Below, piece after piece: positions 24,000 through 30,330 of a DNA stretch of 30,330 bases (the first letter of the stretch is position 1; every line of letters begins with the position of its first letter). This DNA comes from CAYYMD01 sp964472875 (GTDB lineage: Bacteria > Planctomycetota > Phycisphaerae > SM23-33). The stretch spans positions 1 through 30,330 of the forward strand of contig CAYYMD010000035.1 of assembly GCA_964472875.1 (NCBI GenBank), read 5' to 3'. Below the pieces are notes generated by a model. It searched no databases, was not told the DNA's origin, and saw only the letters and a program-made list of their open reading frames with translations. The translations under genes were made by a program, and so were the position numbers.

Positions 24000-24991
24000 T
24001 TTTTGGTTTCAGCGCCGTCCGTCTTAGCGTAATTTCGAAAATGCCGATCCACCTCCGCCTGCTTCGGCGTGCCGACGTGAAAATAAAATCCGTATCTGAG
24101 TGTGAGACTGTCGCCCGCGTTTATCGTGTAGTCTCCCGTCCCCTTCGGCTTGCCCTGAAAATAATGGGCGCCGAACGGGTTGGCGGCGAACAATCCGTAA
24201 TGCCGGGCGTGCCACCAGGTCGGGTGGCGTAGATTATCGGGATGGTCAAAAATCGCTATGCCAGTTACTTCATCACCCAAGGGTCCCCAGTAATCGCACC
24301 ATGCTGCGGACTTGCCCCAGGCCTTTTTGCCGCGCACACCTTCGCTGTTGATTATATGCCCCCTGGCGAGTTTGCCCTGCAGTCGCAACTGCGGCGCCAC
24401 CCGGATGGCCATGGTGCCCTCCTTGCTGTCGCCCATTACCACCTTGCCCTGTGAAGCGTGAATGCTGATTTTGAACTCGGCGAAAATACCTTTTTCAACG
24501 GGATAAAATTCATGCTCGCGAGTATCCGTGCACACTACTTCGCCATTGGCGGCCACCCACTTATTTGTGCAGGCGATTAAGCCCCTGCGCCCGGATTTGA
24601 CGCCCAAAAACTCATTGTGCACGATTTTTCCGCGGCCGCCATCGTGCCAGAAATTGTGGCCGTTTACGGGCATGTGGGCGAACCACCAGGAACGATGATG
24701 CGGATGGTCGTGCGACTCGCCTTTGACACCCTTCTTCATCGGCCAGTTACGCGTCACGACCTTCCCGGTGGGACCGATTACCGGGTAGAAAAACGGCCTG
24801 GGAACATCCTTGTAGTTGTACTCGGTGAAAAGCCGGCCGTTAATTCTGACACTGATTTTGTCCTTGTTTTCGGCGACATCAACCACCGGCCCATCGGCGG
24901 ATTTGGCGTAGCCGCCTGCGACCAGCATCATAATTCCCGCACCGGCCGAGTCCTTCAAAAATCCGCGGCGTGTTTTGTAAAAACTGCCCAT
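23996..24991 (-). CDS. Tat-exported DUF6807 family protein
   Basis: A 331-aa secreted protein of the DUF6807 family, often labelled 'PmoA family' although nothing here supports methane oxidation. A twin-arginine signal is seen at T7-RRGFLK followed by a hydrophobic stretch ending in AKSADG. Conserved family segments are GESHDHPHHRSWWFAHMP, NFWHDGGRGKIVH, WCDYWGPLGDEVTGIAIF and FAANPFGAHYFQG. His-rich DHPHH may bind metal. Such proteins are numerous in planctomycetes and often sit near sugar-oxidation genes; the function is unknown. No Shine-Dalgarno precedes the ATG, and ispE follows with a 4-nt overlap. Confidence 0.93.
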   Translation of the reverse strand: MGSFYKTRRGFLKDSAGAGIMMLVAGGYAKSADGPVVDVAENKDKISVRINGRLFTEYNYKDVPRPFFYPVIGPTGKVVTRNWPMKKGVKGESHDHPHHRSWWFAHMPVNGHNFWHDGGRGKIVHNEFLGVKSGRRGLIACTNKWVAANGEVVCTDTREHEFYPVEKGIFAEFKISIHASQGKVVMGDSKEGTMAIRVAPQLRLQGKLARGHIINSEGVRGKKAWGKSAAWCDYWGPLGDEVTGIAIFDHPDNLRHPTWWHARHYGLFAANPFGAHYFQGKPKGTGDYTINAGDSLTLRYGFYFHVGTPKQAEVDRHFRNYAKTDGAETKK

Positions 24992-24998
24992 CGCTGAA

Positions 24999-25027
24999 AT
25001 ACTAAATTCAAATCAACTTATTGGCAA
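24999..25027 (-). promoter_or_regulatory. Promoter for DUF6807-ispE, probably leaderless
   Basis: On the minus strand TTGCCA (25022-25027) and TAGTAT (24999-25004) are 17 nt apart. The -10 ends only 7 nt before the ATG at 24991, so transcription would start at or next to the start codon. This fits the absence of a ribosome site. Confidence 0.45.
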
Positions 25028-25211
25028 TATTAAATCCGAAACTGCCCCGCATAAGATCCAACCAATAACACCCACAAAAGTTCCTACAAAGCAAATAAAT
25101 CGATGATGTGAAATGTTAATGTTCTTTACCCGTCGCAAACGCCATCGCGGCGTATCCGAAAGAACACCCCTTATCAAACTGTCCGTGCCAAACAACCTCG
25201 ATTAGACTTCT

Positions 25212-25418
25212 TTACTTGCGACGGTTGTATGCATTATCGCCATTGCCTCCTGCTCCGGCCGAGTTCACCGTTCCGAAGACAGGCAGGCCCGCTTTTACGC
25301 GTTCGGCATAACGGGCTATGTTATCTTCCTTTGCCTGCTGCCCGTCTTCATCATACTCATCATCGCATCTGAGACTGCTTAGACGGAAGATACGAATACT
25401 GAGGCCTCCATTGGCCAT
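25212..25418 (-). CDS. Small acidic hypothetical protein, 68 aa
   Basis: I do not recognise the family. The ATG at 25418 has a near-perfect GGGAGG (25427-25432) 8 nt upstream, one of the best ribosome sites in the window, which argues for a real gene. The middle is acidic (CDDEYDEDGQQAKED), followed by NIARYAERVKAGLPVFGT and a Gly/Asn-rich tail. No signal peptide or membrane segment is seen. It lies between smpB and DUF6807 on the same strand with gaps of about 200 nt to each, so it may be its own transcript. Confidence 0.62.
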   Translation of the reverse strand: MANGGLSIRIFRLSSLRCDDEYDEDGQQAKEDNIARYAERVKAGLPVFGTVNSAGAGGNGDNAYNRRK

Positions 25419-25624
25419 ATCCGAAACCTCCCAACGAAATTAAACATATTTGCCTCTTCTTCAAAAAAATCTCCGACTTGTACATCTATACTATTTTACG
25501 CGTTGTACATGATTTGACAATAGGAAAAATTGGAAATTTTCAGGGCGGACTATTTTATACATGCGGCGGCCGGGGCCGGCCCAAACGATGCTTTCACATT
25601 TTCGCGGCCGTATTGAGTTGCAGT

Positions 25625-26122
25625 TCACCGCCTATGCCCCCTGCGGCGCCTTTTGGCCAGTTCGCGATCAACCCGGCGTTTCTGTTCCCGCTCTTTTATG
25701 GCCCTCCGCTTGTCGTACTGTCTCTTTCCCGTAGCCAGTCCCAGTTCGCACTTGGCCCAGCCGCGCTTGAAATAAACCGCCGTGGGGATAAGCGTTTTAC
25801 CCTTCTGCCGAACGTGTGATTCTATTTTTTTAATCTGCCTGCGGTGCAACAGCAGCCTGCGGTCGCGGTCCGGCTCGTGCTGCATGGACCCGGCCGCGTT
25901 GGAATAAGGCGATATATTCGCCCCTACCAGGTAAACCTGCCCGTCCCGTATTCGCCCGTACGCCTCGGAGATTTTCATCCTCCCCTCGCGGAGCGACTTG
26001 ACCTCCGTGCCGGTCAGCTCAATGCCGCACTCGACCACCTCGAGTATGTCGTAATCGTGGCGGGCCTTGCGGTTGACTATTCGCGGGGAACGCGACGACT
26101 TTTTGTTTTGCTTTTTCGCCAT
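25625..26122 (-). CDS. smpB: SsrA-binding protein SmpB
   Basis: RNA-binding partner of tmRNA in ribosome rescue (trans-translation). From the ATG at 26122 it is 165 aa, a normal length. Family segments are RKARHDYDILEVVECGIELTG, EVKSLREGRMKISEAYGR and the basic tail of KRR/RRRR clusters that enters the mRNA channel. A longer frame upstream to 26179 overlaps rsmB and lacks family similarity. It is 14 nt after the rsmB stop and thus the last gene of the fmt-rsmB-smpB set. The tmRNA gene ssrA is not visible in this window. Confidence 0.96.
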   Translation of the reverse strand: MAKKQNKKSSRSPRIVNRKARHDYDILEVVECGIELTGTEVKSLREGRMKISEAYGRIRDGQVYLVGANISPYSNAAGSMQHEPDRDRRLLLHRRQIKKIESHVRQKGKTLIPTAVYFKRGWAKCELGLATGKRQYDKRRAIKEREQKRRVDRELAKRRRRGHRR

Positions 26123-26136
26123 AAATTTTACGGTAA

Positions 26137-27513
26137 CTATTCGGCACGGAAGACCGCGATAAATCCCCCGTCGCGCCACTGTGCGGGGTCACCCGCACCG
26201 CCGGGAAGAATCTCCTCCTGCCGCACCAGTTCGAGCCGTGATTCCTCATCTGTCAGCCATTGTGCCACTTCTGCGTTTTCTTCATGCTCGATACTGCACG
26301 TGCTGTAAATCAGGCGCCCGCCGGGGGCGACGAACCCGGACGCCGCCCTGAGCAGAAACTTCTGGTCCTTAACCATCTTAGACAACCGCCCCTCGCTGAA
26401 CCGCCATCTGGCCTCGGGCCTGCGGGCCAGCACGCCCGTATTGCTGCACGGCGCATCCACCAGCACCCTGTCGAATCCCTGCACCGGAAGTTCGCCCGCC
26501 CTGTCGGCGGAATGCGTTTGAACTATATCCACGCCCATCCGGCGGCAGTTCTCCTCGATACGTGGCAGCTTGTCGCAAACGTCAACCGCCGTAATCGAGC
26601 CGGTATTATCCATCAGCGCAGCCAGGTGTGTCGTCTTGGTGCCGGGAGCAGCGCAGAAATCCAGCACCGTCATGCCCGGCTCGACTTCGGCCGCGACAGA
26701 TATGCCGCTTGCGGTGGCGTCCTGCGGCTGGACCAGCCCCTGCTCGAAAAGCGGCAGTTTATTTATCCGGCTGAATCCCATGCCGGCGTCCAGCGCCACG
26801 CTGTGGCCGTTAGAATGCATGCGTGCCGATATGCCTTCTTCATCCAGAGCATCGATAACCTGCTCGGCGTCGGCTTTGAGGCGATTGACCCGCAGAATAA
26901 GCGGCGGGCGACAGCAGGTGTGCGCGGCCACGTCGGCCGCCTGCTGCAAATCCCCGAACTTCCGTATCCACCTTCGCGCCATAACATCCGACAGCGAATA
27001 CGCACCCGCCAGGTACGCCGCCGCGTCGCTGTCCGGGTCCGCGAAAATCCGCGACGTGGATGTTTTGTAGCCGTCCGGCGGCACGGGAACAACATCCGGC
27101 CGCAACGGCGCGCGGCCGTTCTGCGTCTGGGATATATTTCTGGCCACCGTCCGTAACACGCCGTTTACGTACTTGCCCTGCCTTTTATGGTGAAATCGTC
27201 CGGCCTGCTCCACGGCCTCGTTCACAGTCGCGAAATCCGGCACCCGGTCGAGAAACAGAATCTGATACAGCCCGACCTGGATTATCTCGTTCAGCGAACC
27301 GGGCAAGTGCTTGTTCGGCTGGCGGGAGAACGCCTTCCTCACCGCCTCCAGTGTCCCCTTGCGGCGCACGACGCCCATCGCAAGTTCGAACGCCAGCGCC
27401 CTGTCCGCCCGCGACAGTTCGTTCCTGTCCAACAGGCGATTAAGATGGGCGGAGACATTCTGCGACCTGTCCCTGAGCGCCAATACCGCTATGTCCCTCG
27501 CGTTAGTTTCCAT
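26137..27513 (-). CDS. rsmB: 16S rRNA (cytosine-C5-)-methyltransferase RsmB/Sun
   Basis: Adds a methyl group to C5 of a 16S rRNA cytosine (C967 in E. coli) using SAM. The N-terminal NusB-like domain (ARDIAVLALRDRSQNVSAHL to about residue 140) binds RNA. The methyltransferase domain has the SAM loop VLDFCAAPGTKTTHLAAL, motif IV VDAPCSNTGVLARRPEARW and motif VI YSTCSIEHEEN, the two catalytic cysteines being in PC and TC. At 458 aa it is near the usual size. GAGGTG upstream of the ATG at 27513 is a good ribosome site. It follows fmt by 26 nt, an old conserved pair. Confidence 0.96.
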   Translation of the reverse strand: METNARDIAVLALRDRSQNVSAHLNRLLDRNELSRADRALAFELAMGVVRRKGTLEAVRKAFSRQPNKHLPGSLNEIIQVGLYQILFLDRVPDFATVNEAVEQAGRFHHKRQGKYVNGVLRTVARNISQTQNGRAPLRPDVVPVPPDGYKTSTSRIFADPDSDAAAYLAGAYSLSDVMARRWIRKFGDLQQAADVAAHTCCRPPLILRVNRLKADAEQVIDALDEEGISARMHSNGHSVALDAGMGFSRINKLPLFEQGLVQPQDATASGISVAAEVEPGMTVLDFCAAPGTKTTHLAALMDNTGSITAVDVCDKLPRIEENCRRMGVDIVQTHSADRAGELPVQGFDRVLVDAPCSNTGVLARRPEARWRFSEGRLSKMVKDQKFLLRAASGFVAPGGRLIYSTCSIEHEENAEVAQWLTDEESRLELVRQEEILPGGAGDPAQWRDGGFIAVFRAE

Positions 27514-27539
27514 TTTCGCACCTCGATATACCTCTTGTT

Positions 27540-28475
27540 TCAGGGCGCCGTGAATTTATCTCCCGGCCGGGGCCTGTAACCGTTCACGAAATCACGCCAG
27601 GACATCAGTTTTCGTCCGGCCGGTTTCAGTTCCATTATTTCCAGTCTTCCCCGGCCTGTTCCTACCAGCATATCCGAATCTATCTCGCCCGGCGACAATT
27701 CATGCCCGCCGGCAACCGCACGCGCCCGGGCGAATATCACGCGCAGCGGCTCGCCCTCGCTGCGGTGCAGCACCGCCTGCCCGCCCGGCCACGGCCACGT
27801 GCCGTGTATGAGATTTTTAACTTGTTCGGCCGGCGCGGTAAAATCTATCGCACCGTCGGATTTTTTCAGGCGGGGGGCAAAAGTCGCCTTGTCGTGGTTC
27901 TGCGGCCGCGGCAAAATCCCGCCCGTCGCCAGCAAATCCACCGTCCCGACCAGCGCCTCGGCGCCGAGTTCGGCCAGGCGCCTCGAAAGCCCCTCGGCCG
28001 TCTCATCATCCGGCACATCGACCTTTCGTTGCAGGTATATGCCGCCGGCGTCCATCTCGTCGGTCAGCGAAATAGTCGTCACTCCGGCCTTTTCGTGGCC
28101 GCGAATAATCGCCCAGTTAACCGGCGCGGCCCCGCGCAGCCCGGGCAGCAGAGAACCGTGAAGGTTTATCGTATCCATCTGTGCCGCCTGCCGCATCGGC
28201 GCCCGCACGAACTGGCCGAAATCCACCACGCATATCACCTCCGGGTGAATTTCGTTTACCCGGTGGACCACGTCATAGTCGTTTACGTCGTCGCACTTTC
28301 GAACCTCAAGTCCCGCTTTTTCGGCCGCGACGGCCACCGGCGTGGGGCGCAGGCGCCCCTTTCTGCCGGCCGGGCGGTCCGGCTGGGTTATCACCAGCGG
28401 CAACGAGTGTCTGCCGCCGACGGCATGTAACGACGGCACTGCGAATTCGCCGCTGCCCAGAAATACTATCCTCAT
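27540..28475 (-). CDS. fmt: Methionyl-tRNA formyltransferase
   Basis: Formylates initiator Met-tRNA with 10-formyl-THF. The 311-aa length is typical. The formyltransferase signature is INLHGSLLPGLRGAAPVNWAI, with catalytic Asn and His, and the Asp lies in TTISLTDEMDAGGIYLQ; the C-terminal OB-fold tRNA domain begins near KSDGAIDFT. The purH formyl-transfer step uses the same folate donor but is not linked here. AGAGG precedes the ATG at 28475. It opens the fmt-rsmB-smpB operon. No def (peptide deformylase) gene sits beside it. Confidence 0.96.
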   Translation of the reverse strand: MRIVFLGSGEFAVPSLHAVGGRHSLPLVITQPDRPAGRKGRLRPTPVAVAAEKAGLEVRKCDDVNDYDVVHRVNEIHPEVICVVDFGQFVRAPMRQAAQMDTINLHGSLLPGLRGAAPVNWAIIRGHEKAGVTTISLTDEMDAGGIYLQRKVDVPDDETAEGLSRRLAELGAEALVGTVDLLATGGILPRPQNHDKATFAPRLKKSDGAIDFTAPAEQVKNLIHGTWPWPGGQAVLHRSEGEPLRVIFARARAVAGGHELSPGEIDSDMLVGTGRGRLEIMELKPAGRKLMSWRDFVNGYRPRPGDKFTAP

Positions 28476-28540
28476 TTCACGCCTCTTGGTCTTTAATTAC
28501 TGCTTCGTAACATCGTCCGAAGTTAGCCCGCATCCCGATG

Positions 28541-28546
28541 ATTATA
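28541..28546 (-). promoter_or_regulatory. -10 element of the fmt operon promoter
   Basis: A perfect TATAAT (minus strand, in a CTGTATAAT context) lies 66 nt before the fmt start. The only TTGATC-like -35 is at an unusually wide 21-nt spacing, so the call rests on the -10. Confidence 0.4.
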
Positions 28547-28578
28547 CAGGTACTACACCGCCGGACTGATCAACTTGT

Positions 28579-29706
28579 TCATATCGTTTTACCGTAAACA
28601 AAGGCGTCAGTAAACCGTGAGACTATGCGGGAATTTGCAAAAAGCATCCCGAACAGCATCTTCAGCGATGCGCTGGGCGGGCTGAGATACTCGGCCATTT
28701 CCCTGCGCCAGAGGCGCTTGAACTCCATAAGTTCTTCCTGGGTATTGTTCGCCTCCAGCGCCCCGGTCGCGACGTCGGCCGCCAGCAGCGCCGACCTTAC
28801 CGTCGGCAAAATCGTAGCCCCGGATATCGTATCGGCGAAGCCGCCGGCCGTTCCCGCCAGCAGACATCGCTTTGCCACGTGCGTATCCATCGCCATCGCA
28901 GCGCCCGCCGGAATCTGCCATCTGGCCGCCTGCGCCTTTTCCAGGGGCAGATTTTTCGGCGCCCGCCCCGCCGCCTGAAGCGAACGCAACATGTTCGACA
29001 ATTCGTCGATGTCCGGCTCACCGGAAGATTCCCCGCTCACCATTCGAAGGTGAAACCGCTTTTTCACGCGGAAGAACATTGCGAATCTGCCGCTGTCCGA
29101 CGGCGCAACAACGTGCAAAACGCCGCGGGCATCTGCAGATGAGCAGGCGCGATTCATGGTTATATTCAGGCCGATGGCGTTGTAATAATTTCCCGCAACC
29201 GGCTGCGTGGGCATTGCAAGATCGGACAGGATTTCCTGCGGCGTGCCGTCCGCCACAATAAGCAGCCGTGCCCGGACACGCGCCGATGACAGCAGTTGAA
29301 CGTGGTCCTCCCGAAGAACCACCTGCGGCCGTTTTCGCAGCCGCCGCACCTCCGCGCCCGCCCGCTCGGCCGAGCGCCGAATCGCGGCCGTCAGGTCTTC
29401 AGAATTCACAAAATACCCGCACCGGCCCCGCGAGCGATGCTCGGTGTGTCTTTGAAAATCCGCCCCGTGGTAAAATATTTTAGTAAAACTCTCTGCGCCA
29501 CAGGATTTCCGAAGCGACCGCGGCAGCGGCCTGATATCGAAAAAATCGCCGGGCACCCATTCATCCAGCGGGCACTGAGTCGCCCGGGCGGGCCTTTCCA
29601 CCACCACAACGCGCCTTTTGTCGCGTGCCAGGGCCAGGCCCGCCGCGTAGCCCGCAGGCGTGCCGCCAAGTATCGCTATGTCGAAAATTTCCGGCTTCCC
29701 GGCCAT
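28579..29706 (-). CDS. FAD-dependent oxidoreductase (geranylgeranyl reductase-like)
   Basis: A 375-aa flavoprotein. The N-terminal Rossmann motif is AILGGTPAGYAAGLALA, an altered GxGxxG, followed by VVVVERP, the end of the second strand. A Cys-containing ATQCPLDEW sits where related reductases have a flavin-adjacent region. LIVADGTPQEI and LLAGTAGGFADTISGATI are FAD-contact segments of the geranylgeranyl reductase/lycopene cyclase-like group. The ATG at 29706 follows AGAGG by 6 nt and is better than the start five codons upstream. It stands 104 nt before fmt. It could saturate a prenyl chain made from the nearby ispE and prenyl synthase products, but that link is speculative. Confidence 0.82.
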   Translation of the reverse strand: MAGKPEIFDIAILGGTPAGYAAGLALARDKRRVVVVERPARATQCPLDEWVPGDFFDIRPLPRSLRKSCGAESFTKIFYHGADFQRHTEHRSRGRCGYFVNSEDLTAAIRRSAERAGAEVRRLRKRPQVVLREDHVQLLSSARVRARLLIVADGTPQEILSDLAMPTQPVAGNYYNAIGLNITMNRACSSADARGVLHVVAPSDSGRFAMFFRVKKRFHLRMVSGESSGEPDIDELSNMLRSLQAAGRAPKNLPLEKAQAARWQIPAGAAMAMDTHVAKRCLLAGTAGGFADTISGATILPTVRSALLAADVATGALEANNTQEELMEFKRLWRREMAEYLSPPSASLKMLFGMLFANSRIVSRFTDAFVYGKTI

Positions 29707-29828
29707 TAAAAACCTCTGCACCGCGATAACTTATCGCCCCGCCGCCCGCTTTACAAGTTTTGCGCCCAATATACGCCCTGCATCCGTATCCCCCCGGCCG
29801 GGCGTGCGGCCAAATGATGAATGCCAAA

Positions 29829-29872
29829 TGTCGAATGTCGAATCAATGACGAATGAACGAATAACGAAACAA
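29829..29872. repeat. GAATGACGAAT-type short direct-repeat tract
   Basis: Near-repeats of TGTCGAA and GACGAATGAACGAAT recur over about 45 nt. Similar tracts are familiar in planctomycete intergenic DNA and give rise to spurious 'SFVIRHSSF'-like ORFs on the other strand. Confidence 0.6.
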
Positions 29873-29880
29873 ATCCGAAA

Positions 29881-29953
29881 TCCCGACGGGACCTTTGGGC
29901 CCGGAGGGGCCGTCGGTCCGCAATCCACCTACGGTTTACCCGCCGCAGGCGGG
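29881..29953. repeat. Cluster of GC-rich palindromes
   Basis: CCGACGG (29883-29889) pairs with CCGTCGG (29910-29916), and CCCGCC (29939-29944) pairs perfectly with GGCGGG (29948-29953) across a 3-nt loop. It resembles a REP-like element. It lies upstream of the FAD oxidoreductase, so it is not its terminator. Confidence 0.5.
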
Positions 29954-30042
29954 CGGTGAATCGGAAAAAATAGCCGGCCGTTCGCATTAATCCGTTGCCT
30001 CGTAAGCACAGGCCGTTTATATAATGCACAGACAACAAGAGA

Positions 30043-30071
30043 TTGATTGCTCATAAAGCAGTTGTTATTAT
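30043..30071 (+). promoter_or_regulatory. Possible promoter upstream of the HNH-like gene
   Basis: TTGATT (30043-30048) and TATTAT (30066-30071) are 17 nt apart, about 100 nt before the start codon. Confidence 0.35.
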
Positions 30072-30174
30072 TACAATTTATGGGTTCAGTAAAGCGTCCG
30101 GAACGTCCCGTGGAAGCAGTAAATTAGCTATACCAATGCATTAGATAATATTACTCACTTAAGGTGATAGTATA

Positions 30175-30297
30175 ATGGGGCGAATAAGAAAGAATTGGAC
30201 AAGGGATGAACTGATTATCGCGTTCAATCTTTATTGTCGTACTCCATTTGGCCAAATCCACAAATCCAATCCGGAAATCAGTACTGTCCCATTATAA
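30175..30297 (+). pseudogene. 5' fragment of an HNH-endonuclease-like gene, broken at a palindrome
   Basis: From the ATG at 30175, with AAGGTGA 8 nt upstream, the frame reads MGRIRKNWTRDELIIAF, then NLYCRTPFGQIHKSNPEI. This is the typical N-terminus of a family of HNH endonucleases that begin with a WTRDELI-x-A-x-NLYC segment and continue 'NPEIIELA'. Here the match stops exactly after NPEI (30279) and a stop follows at 30297. The break coincides with an 8-bp palindrome at 30283-30313. The window ends too soon to find the rest of the gene. Confidence 0.65.
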
Positions 30298-30313
30298 GTC
30301 GAATAGGGACAGT
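30283..30313. repeat. Palindrome at the broken end of the HNH-like gene
   Basis: ACTGTCCC (30283-30290) and GGGACAGT (30306-30313) form an 8-bp stem with a 15-nt loop. It begins 4 nt after the last recognisable HNH codon and could be the hairpin end of an inserted element. Confidence 0.55.
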
Positions 30314-30330
30314 TGGTTATAGTTTTGTTG

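Larger units (their letters stand above)
29722..30174. other. Non-coding spacer with repeats
   Basis: No gene is supported here. The left part holds a GAATGACGAAT-type direct-repeat tract (29829-29872), then GC-rich palindromes (29881-29953), then AT-rich sequence with a promoter-like pair before the HNH gene. ORFs that cross the tract are low-complexity artefacts. Confidence 0.7.

Noticed and set aside
25013..25195. A 60-aa frame with one hydrophobic stretch (minus strand)
   Set aside because: It would start at a TTG with the purine-rich site touching the codon, and the hydrophobic stretch alone is not evidence. The DUF6807 promoter also lies inside it.
29731..29928. Frame containing FVIRSFVIDSTFDIWHSSF
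   Set aside because: It is a product of the GAATGACGAAT repeat tract, a common source of false proteins.
1..30330. tRNA, rRNA, tmRNA or CRISPR loci
   Set aside because: All gaps were read for tRNA-like arms, repeat-spacer order and the tmRNA ends (since smpB is present); nothing convincing was found.

Overview
The window is GC-rich, gene-dense bacterial chromosome. It probably comes from a Planctomycetota member of the Phycisphaerae type. This is inferred from the mix of genes: a fused SecD-SecF with EF-hands, a Tat-exported DUF6807 protein, a GxxExxY gene, PQQ-repeat lipoproteins, and spacers made of a repeat often seen in planctomycete genomes. There are no rRNA, tRNA or CRISPR loci. Most genes are housekeeping; the accessory signals lie in the AT-rich gaps at 3.4-5.6 kb and 29.8-30.3 kb.

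Layout, 1-11.5 kb. A long sodium:neurotransmitter-symporter-type transporter (minus) is divergent from pdxJ (vitamin B6) and dapA (lysine/peptidoglycan), both plus. Between pdxJ and dapA sits a GxxExxY PD-(D/E)XK-like gene enclosed by near-perfect terminal inverted repeats, which looks like a small mobile cassette. After dapA comes a DUF4258-DUF2283 toxin/antitoxin-like pair whose first gene is frameshifted, then a small orphan gene. On the minus strand follow ftsK with a GT4 glycosyltransferase 18 nt behind it, and a two-gene module for a phosphorylated disaccharide: a mannosylfructose-/sucrose-phosphate synthase-like GT4 and its HAD phosphatase.

Layout, 11.8-22.1 kb (plus strand). A small orphan gene, a PQQ-propeller lipoprotein, purH, a 1166-aa SecDF fusion with an EF-hand pair and a helical insert, a large lipoprotein of unknown function, rpmE and prfA.

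Layout, 22.1-30.3 kb (minus strand). A trans-polyprenyl diphosphate synthase with its own strong promoter; DUF6807 overlapping ispE; a small acidic orphan gene; a translation cluster fmt-rsmB-smpB; and an FAD-dependent oxidoreductase of the geranylgeranyl-reductase kind. Two isoprenoid genes (ispE and the prenyl synthase) are neighbours, and the reductase nearby could act on prenyl chains. The last 600 bases are non-coding repeats followed by the 5' end of an HNH-endonuclease-like gene (plus). That gene breaks off at a palindrome, probably the edge of another inserted element running out of the window.
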